Origin: Udeniomyces pyricola
Taxonomy: Eukaryota > Basidiomycota > Tremellomycetes > Cystofilobasidiales > Mrakiaceae
Assembly: GCA_039545295.1 (NCBI GenBank)
Contig: BCIK01000021.1
Location: forward strand, 62,001 to 126,000
Direction: 5' to 3'
DNA: 64,000 bases
The notes beneath the pieces were generated by a model. It was not told where the DNA came from. It saw only the letters and a program-made list of their open reading frames with translations, and did no database searches. Made by a program: the position numbers and the translations under genes. Each line of letters opens with the position of its first letter. Within the stretch, counting starts at the first letter, position 1. This document shows, piece after piece, positions 57,691-64,000 of the stretch.

Positions 57691-59192
57691 TCATACACAC
57701 GTATTCACCCAATCTCATACCAAACTCATTTCGATTCCTTCTTGGCACCACCAGCCCCTCCGCCCTCTTTCTTCGTCATCATCGCAATGCAATCTCACAT
57801 TCCATCTCGGACATGGTCCGCTCTCTGCTTTCGCTCGCTTTCGTCTCCTCTCTCTCTCTCTCCTTTCTCATCGGTCTTCACTCGGTTTGCCTTTGTTGTT
57901 CTTTTCTCCCTCTATCTTCATGCTTGGGTGGCTGGCTGTCCCTGAGTTTCCCTCTCATTCACTTTCATGGACCAATCGACCGATCGATCGACCGTCCTTC
58001 ACCTCCCTCCCACGTTCTACTCTCTCAAGTAACTCCTCCTTCCCAGTGACAGTCCCGCCCTTTATTCCAAATCTCTCTGCTTCTTTTTGCGTTCTTTCTT
58101 CTTCTTCTCTTTCCTTTCGTCTTCTTTCCGTTCATAACCCCCCCCCCCCTCCTTCCCTCCTTCTTACTTTCCCCTCGATCCTTCTTCTTCAACTCTCTCT
58201 CTCTCCCACACACCCTTATCCATCCCGCCCAACTTTCTCGACGCGCTCAATTGCACGCAGCCTTACCCAACCAGCCATGGCCATGTTCTCGTCCTACATA
58301 ACATACATGCATACACGCATGCAATTCCTCCTTCCTTGCCTTAATAACCATAATATTATCTCGCAGCCTCTTATCGCAATCCAACCTCAATTCCATCACC
58401 TTCCTGGCCATGAAATCCCTCAGCCTTGGAATTCAAAAAACGCACGCTGATTCCCATTGAATCCCAAAAAAAAACAAAAAAAAAACTCTTTCTCTCTCCT
58501 CTTTGATATATATATGTATATTGAAGATTCTTTGAGGGTATATAACATGCTATTTCGGCCCTTTTTTTCTCTAGCATTTCTTGGTTTCGTTTCCTACTTG
58601 CATAAGCTGGTCAGTGACGCCCCCCCCCCCCCCCCCACCCCCCCTCCCTTTCTGTACGAACCCCATCGATTTCTGGCTTGAACCTGTCCTCCACTCCTCT
58701 ACGTACACTTCGCTTCCTCTCTTGCAGTCCGTTGAAAAAAAAAAAAAAAAAAAAAAGATGAACCGGCCACCGCAGTTGCAGTCAAAGACCCGCCAGGCGG
58801 GGCGCGATTTATGAAACCTGGGATTATGTAGGGAAGGGATCATTTGGCGGTATGGAATGGCAGATGCATCAGCAATAGAGAGATGAGAAGAGAAAATCAC
58901 ATATGAATCAAGGAAGCAAGCAAAAAAAAAATAAAAATAAAAATGAAAAAGACACCCAAGAAATAAAATCAAGAAAGATGGACCTTGGATGTGAGTCTGA
59001 TGTTGATTTCTTCCGTTTGTCTTTATTTATTCCCAATCGCAACCAACGGCTGATCCCGATTGACCAGGATCCTTTTACTCTGCTCTCCTCCATATTCTTA
59101 ATCAGATCCAGACCCATCCTCCCTCTTTCCCTTGTCCTCATCTGCCTCCTTCCTGCTTCTAGATATACAGAAAAACTCTCACGGGAACTCAT
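57691..59192. other. Convergent intergenic region, SWIB gene / ankyrin gene
   Basis: 1502 bp between two 3' ends. A plus-strand frame stays open across 57593-58450 only because the DNA is pyrimidine-rich; its translation is low-complexity. Two homopolymers (C17 at 58620-58636 and A18-19 near 58735-58756) and an AT-rich segment near 58506-58520 are the main landmarks. No gene is seen. Confidence 0.6.
58620..58636. repeat. 17-base C homopolymer
   Basis: C17 interrupted by one A and then continuing as C7, in the convergent intergenic region downstream of the SWIB gene. Confidence 0.85.
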
Positions 59193-62100
59193 CTATTTCT
59201 CGACCAACCCCTCCTTCAACTTCATCTTCATCCTCTCCTTGACCTCCTCCAAGACTCCCACCCACTTCCCAATCTCCGTCATCTCCGTCTGGGCCTTCGC
59301 CAAAGGAACGTGTACTTTTGCATGAAGGATAGTTTGATCGTCCATGAGCGCCGTTACAGACGTCGAGGAGCTTGCCGACATGGAGGAATAAGCCCCAGAT
59401 GATGCTGAACTTATACCGGATGTGGAGCGGGTTGAAGGGAATGTACTGGCGTTGGTTGGTAGAGTAGCAGATGTAGCTGGGAGCGGGTTAGGAAGCATTG
59501 CATCCGAAACGCGTCCACTAGCACCTGTCGACACGGACGGAGCAGATCCAAAGGGAGAGTTGGAAGATCTGGTCTGAGAGGGAGGACCAGAGGAGGTAGC
59601 GCCACCCGAAGACGAAAGGATCTGACCAGAAACAGGAGACGGTTGGTAGAAGAGGGCAGATGAGATGGAAGAAGCTGGGGAATGTGTCGCTCGACGATGG
59701 GCTTGTGGCAGGGGATCAGTGATGAGAGGAGGCAACGCAATCTATGAGAAATCACGTCACGTGCGGAGGAAAGGGATACGTTAGTGAAAGAGATGCGACA
59801 TAAGATCTGTTCGACACATATGACCTCGAACCATGTTTCATCTCCACATCCTGACTCAATCGCACGCTCACCTGATCACGAAAATCGAGATAAAACGACG
59901 AGGACGCGTCGGAGCTTCTTGCGGAATCTCGATCGGTACCACCATTCGACGAAACGTACTCCCACAACACAGTGATTTCGTCCATTCGAGCCTGAAGGAC
60001 TTCAGCAAAGTTCGCCTTGGACTTGGCAAAGTGGCCGAGGGCAGTCGTCATCCTATGTTTGACCTATAAATATTCAAAGCGATCGAGGAAGGCAAACACG
60101 ATCAGGTAGCGTTCCTTGGGCAAGTCTTCGCTTAGAGTCTACCACACAAATTGGAGCAGTGAAAGACGAAATCAGAGTCGTACACAACTGCACATACCTT
60201 TCGTAGTTTCTGTTTCTCGATAATATCGTAGTCATCGACAACCCTCTCACACAACTCCTCGACACCATCCAAAGCCTCTCTTACACCGTCAAGCTGAATA
60301 AGGCGTTCCCCCGCAGCCCTCCTCAAGTCGACGTATGCAAACGTAGATTTCGATGGATGCTCGGCGCCTGTGAAGACGACGGCCTCATCCTTCTCCGCGT
60401 ACAAAAGGTCGGGTTGGGTCGTCGAGCAAGGCGTGGGGGTCGAAGGAAGGTTGGTGAGCCAAGTCCGGAGATAAGAGGCGAGTTTCAGGGTATTCGACCA
60501 GCTACAAGTCATCGGATACGTGACAAGGTAAAAAGAAAAACATTGAGCTCGTGAAGTCGTGATGGATTTCAAAGAAGATTCTCCATAAGCAACATACTTC
60601 TCTTCAATTTCCTCAAAACGCTCAAGGATCAAAGTAGCTTGGTCTTGTTCAGACTCCAGTTGTTCTCTTCGCTTTTCGAGTTCGATCCGACGAGACTGAA
60701 ACAACATAAGCAATCTTGTATCAGCGATGAATACGCTCAAGAGCATATTCTTCAAAGGAAAATAAAATCAAGGGTAAGATCGGAGCACGTACAAGAACGG
60801 TTTGCATCAACCTCAAAACTTCGAGCTTCGCTTTCGAGGCAGTAGTGTCCGTCCGTTGAGCGACATCAGCCATGAAGCTAGAGAGTTGCGTTTCCATTCC
60901 TGAGCCACGAAAGAAAGAAAAGGAACGGAGACGATAAGTGAAGTTGTTGACGCGTCCTTTAATTTCTAGTGACCAACCTGCGTGCATGGTTAACCAGCAG
61001 AAACCTGTACAGCACAAGAACTCACCTGCCGCCGCTTCCAAACCTTCCTCGACATCCTCCAAATCTTTTTCAATCTCTTCCAGATTCATCAGTGCCAAAG
61101 AATATTCCGGCTCATCCTCCTTTGATCTCGGCCAATTCTTCCACGGCTGAGCATGAGAAAGTAATGGTCTCTCGATCCCGGCCCTCAAGGTGATAGAATC
61201 AGGACCTGACAGCGATGGAACCGGAAATTCAGTGGTATCGATGACCCTATCGTCCGGAGGAATCGATCTCGTTGAAACAGAATCGATGGTGGAGCAAGTC
61301 GATTCAGCCCGAGCCGAGAGCTGTCGTAACCTAGAGGTGGAGCCGGGACTTGGGTAGGTATAGATTGTACTGGCATTGGAATGTTGAGAGATTGATGGGA
61401 AGCGGTGGTGGCGAGGAGACGAAGTTGTGGACGAGCTGGGGGAAGCGTTGGTCGCATCAGTCATGGTGGTGGTACTGTATGGCAGGTGGGATGAGGATCC
61501 AAACGACGTCGAGTACACGGTCGCTGGTCGTATGCTTTGAGAGGGCTGACGGTGGCGAAGCGTGGCTCGAGGGGGTGTCCTTATCAATGATTCAGTTGTC
61601 GTCGATCGAAAAGTATTCGATGCAACCGCAGCTGTGAGATGCGTCTTCTTTTCTTCCTTGACTGCTAGAACTATGGCATCGATGGAGGTGGCTAGTTCTG
61701 CCGTGAGACTCTCGTTCTCGACCAGCTCTTCTTTGAGATCAACGAGGGACGACTGAGCCTCGTCAGCGAGCCGACTGACTTCTAGCGTCAGTTGTCGCCC
61801 AGTAATTTCTTTGGAGGCCGAGGAGATGGCGATAGCAAACTCGTTCCAGATGTCCGAAACTAAGCTTGAGACTCGACCATCAAAAACCTTGTCCTCGCGT
61901 TCGTTTTCTAAGGCGTCAAGGCTTGAGGCGAGGGTGGCTTCCCGGCAGAGCAGTGAATTTAACTCGTTGGATCGAAGTGTCGAGATAGCGTGTCGACCTT
62001 TTTGGCATACACTTTCGTACGCCTTGATATCCTCAAACGAATCCTTGAGCTGAGTGGAGTAGAATTCAAGAGAGCGTTGGACCATTTGTGCCGAATGACC

Positions 62101-64000
62101 AAATAAACTAGATATAGCAAGTCGCAAGGTATTAGTGAGCCTAGACCACCCATAATGTTGTGTGATTGCATGTGACCCTTGCATGAGAATCTCACCGAAA
62201 GACTTGGTCGAGATCTGTCTTGAGCTTCTCGATTTGGTCGGGCGTGTACACCGATCTAGCCTCAGACCACCAACTGGAGCCAGTCGAGCTGGACATACGT
62301 CTCTGACGAGAGGACGAAGTCTGAGTTTGGAAAGAGTGCCGAAGACGGTCGATACTGTTGGATCCACTGGATCGGCCCCGGCTATGACCAAAATCACTCG
62401 GCGACATGGCGAGGAAATTCTCGTCTGGGTGGGACAGATGTTCGCGGGCAAGGTTGCATTTGATGGTAGAGATTAGACCCGAAGACTGCAGACAATTTGA
62501 TTGGGTCGACAATGTCAGATGAAACAGTACTAGATGAACTACTCTAGGCAAGACGTTTTGTGCGATCAAACAACTCACTAGCTGTTCGTCAATGAAAGCT
62601 AGGTTGAATCCGACCTGATTGAGCGAATCTTCGACCTCAGATAAGTTGTATAATGGAGCAAGTGGAAGCAGAATTGAGTCTCGGCCAATTGAGGATGTGT
62701 TGGACGAGGTGGATTGAAGGCTAGACTTGGATGGTGCAATCGATGGTCTTGACAGCCGACGGATCCGCTCCGGGTCAGGAAGGACAAGACCTTGCCGAAC
62801 GAAAGCCACTTCTTCAAACTGACGAAACAACAAGATAAGCTCGGGTCGGCATACGTCGAGGGGGGTGAGGCCGTCTTGAACACGAAAGGTTTGACGATGG
62901 AAACCAGCGTGGCGTCAGCACAGCAAAATCAACATCTTGTTCCAGTAAGATTATGACCGGATGGGCACCATGCGTACTTGAGTTGAAGCTTTTGCGTGCA
63001 GGGATACGCTCCAAGTGAACCCCCGGGAATTTGAGCCTCTTGGTAAGATCTTGCTCCTCGAGCGAAATGTCCTTCTCCAGCAAGGCCTTGACAACTTCCC
63101 GCGAGCAACCGTATTCGGCAGCAAAGTGAAGAGGTGTGGTATCGTGGGAGTCCTTGAGGTCAGGATCTGAGAAGCAAGCCAAGGAGATGTATGAGTTCGA
63201 ATTGGAAGATCGATGGTGCAGCCGAATTGGAAGCTGAACGCACCGGCTCCAAAGTCGTTCAACAGTCTTCGCATCAGATGCTTGAGCTTCCGCTCCGTCT
63301 CATCGTCAGCCATCGAATCCTTGGCAATCGTCTTCGTCAATCTAGTTTCATGACCTCTGATTGTGTTTTCGCTGGGTCCGACGGAAGGATGATCTCTTCT
63401 TGCTTTCTGGGCGGGTGATTCTGGAATCTTGAGGCTGACGGCACTGACAGAGGGTGGCGGACGAAAGGGCAGCCCCCCCGCGTGAACTGGGACGAGGCCT
63501 TCTTCAGGAACAGATGCGAGGGAGAGAGTTTTGTTTGTAATTATAGATGACGTTGATGAAGTATCAGAGGCAGACTCGAAGTTGTTGCGAGTCGGGACTC
63601 GACGGGTAAGGGCTGTTCCGCCGGCGAGGCATGCTAATTGATGAAGTGGGGTCGAACCGAGCTGTGATGGCAGACAAATTCATGCAGAGGCGAACAAGTC
63701 AGAAAGCATTTGAAGTTATGAATTTCTTCTTCAGCCGACTCCAAGCATCCTCACCTCGTCTACAAGGTTGACATCCGCCCCAGCGAGCCACAAAAGTTCG
63801 ATCGCTCGTACATCCGGGCATGGCTGCACTCTAGCTACATGATGCATAGGTCCCATGCCGTGTTGATCAACACCGTTGACTAGACCCATGGTTCCTGACT
63901 TGCCATATCTCTCAGGAGAGTTGTCAGAGGATTTTGGTATGTCGGCTGCCCGAGCCACACGATCGGTCGTGTCTGGCGCTGGAGGAAAAAGTAAGGCTTG
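59193..64000 (-). CDS. Ankyrin-repeat and coiled-coil protein, 5' end outside window
   Basis: At least 1256 residues from eleven visible exons: 63755 to the right edge, 63244-63661, 62978-63166, 62579-62874, 62196-62485, 61026-62107, 60793-60899, 60598-60695, 60198-60501, 59872-60063, 59193-59741. Phases close across all ten joins. The visible N-terminal part has three to four ankyrin repeats (IELLWLAGADVNLVDE, LGSTPLHQLACLAGG, DTTPLHFAAEYGCSREVVKA, NGLTPLDV). Downstream are long charged helices with heptad character (DQIEKLKTDLDQVF; RRIELEKRREQLESEQDQAT; QKLRKVKHRMTTALGHFAKS) separated by Ser/Thr-rich linkers, and a helical C-terminus (KWVGVLEEVKERMKMKLKEG). I do not recognise the family; a membrane-binding BAR-like role is possible from the helix pattern but is unproven. 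The reading frame is open at the right edge. Confidence 0.75.

Noticed and set aside
57593..58450. Plus-strand open frame of 285 codons
   Set aside because: Open because the DNA is pyrimidine-rich (Ser/Leu/Pro/Phe only). It overlaps the last SWIB exon in another frame.

Overview
The window looks like nuclear DNA of a basidiomycete fungus, most likely a Tremellomycetes-type relative. Nearly every gene is broken by many short introns (5 to 12 coding exons, mostly 50-250 nt introns, GT..AG with polypyrimidine 3' ends). Arginine is often written CGA, there are no operons or ribosome binding sites, and the proteins are clearly fungal (NoxR, Pet127, Ccc1, Nab2). The class-level placement is inference from style and was not computed. 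One ambiguous base (N near 19888) and many G/C homopolymers suggest a draft assembly.

Layout. 1-2818 has no recognisable gene but holds a cluster of minisatellites. 2819-3883 (-) is an SWS1/ZSWIM7 recombination factor. 4756-6651 (+) is a TauD-type 2-oxoglutarate dioxygenase. 7591-8007 (+) is mitochondrial ribosomal protein bL34m. 9291-14240 (-) is the vesicle tether USO1/p115. 14870-15849 (-) is mitochondrial ribosomal protein bL35m, divergent from 16201-22007 (+), PET127. 22563-26419 (-) is the NADPH oxidase activator NoxR. 28025-31930 (-) is a bromodomain protein of BRD8/Bdc1 type. 33374-36802 (+) is a Nab2/ZC3H14-like poly(A)-RNA-binding protein. 37372-41669 (+) is the cytosolic phenylalanyl-tRNA synthetase beta chain. 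42658-49527 (-) is a large DH-BAR-SH3 Rho guanine nucleotide exchange factor. 50580-52700 (-) is a Ccc1/VIT iron/manganese transporter. 53221-55141 (-) is a paraoxonase-like esterase. 55642-57690 (+) is a DEK_C-SWIB chromatin protein. 59193 to the right edge (-) is an ankyrin-repeat/coiled-coil protein whose 5' end lies outside the window.

Exon joins were worked out by hand. For almost every gene the splice phases close exactly and the joined protein restores a known family motif, so most gene models are firm. Exceptions are named in the entries: the bL35m C-terminus, a few donor choices, and the start of the last gene.

The genes do not form one pathway. Local themes are three mitochondrial gene-expression genes within 15 kb (bL34m, bL35m, PET127, the last two sharing a 351 bp divergent promoter) and two genes that could meet in Rho-GTPase/ROS signalling (NoxR and the DH-BAR-SH3 GEF). 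I found no clearly new biological system. The most unusual structural signals are the very small coding exons (6, 7, 11, 12, 15 and 17 nt), the 46-base C tract just upstream of the Nab2-like start codon, and the minisatellite cluster at the left end.
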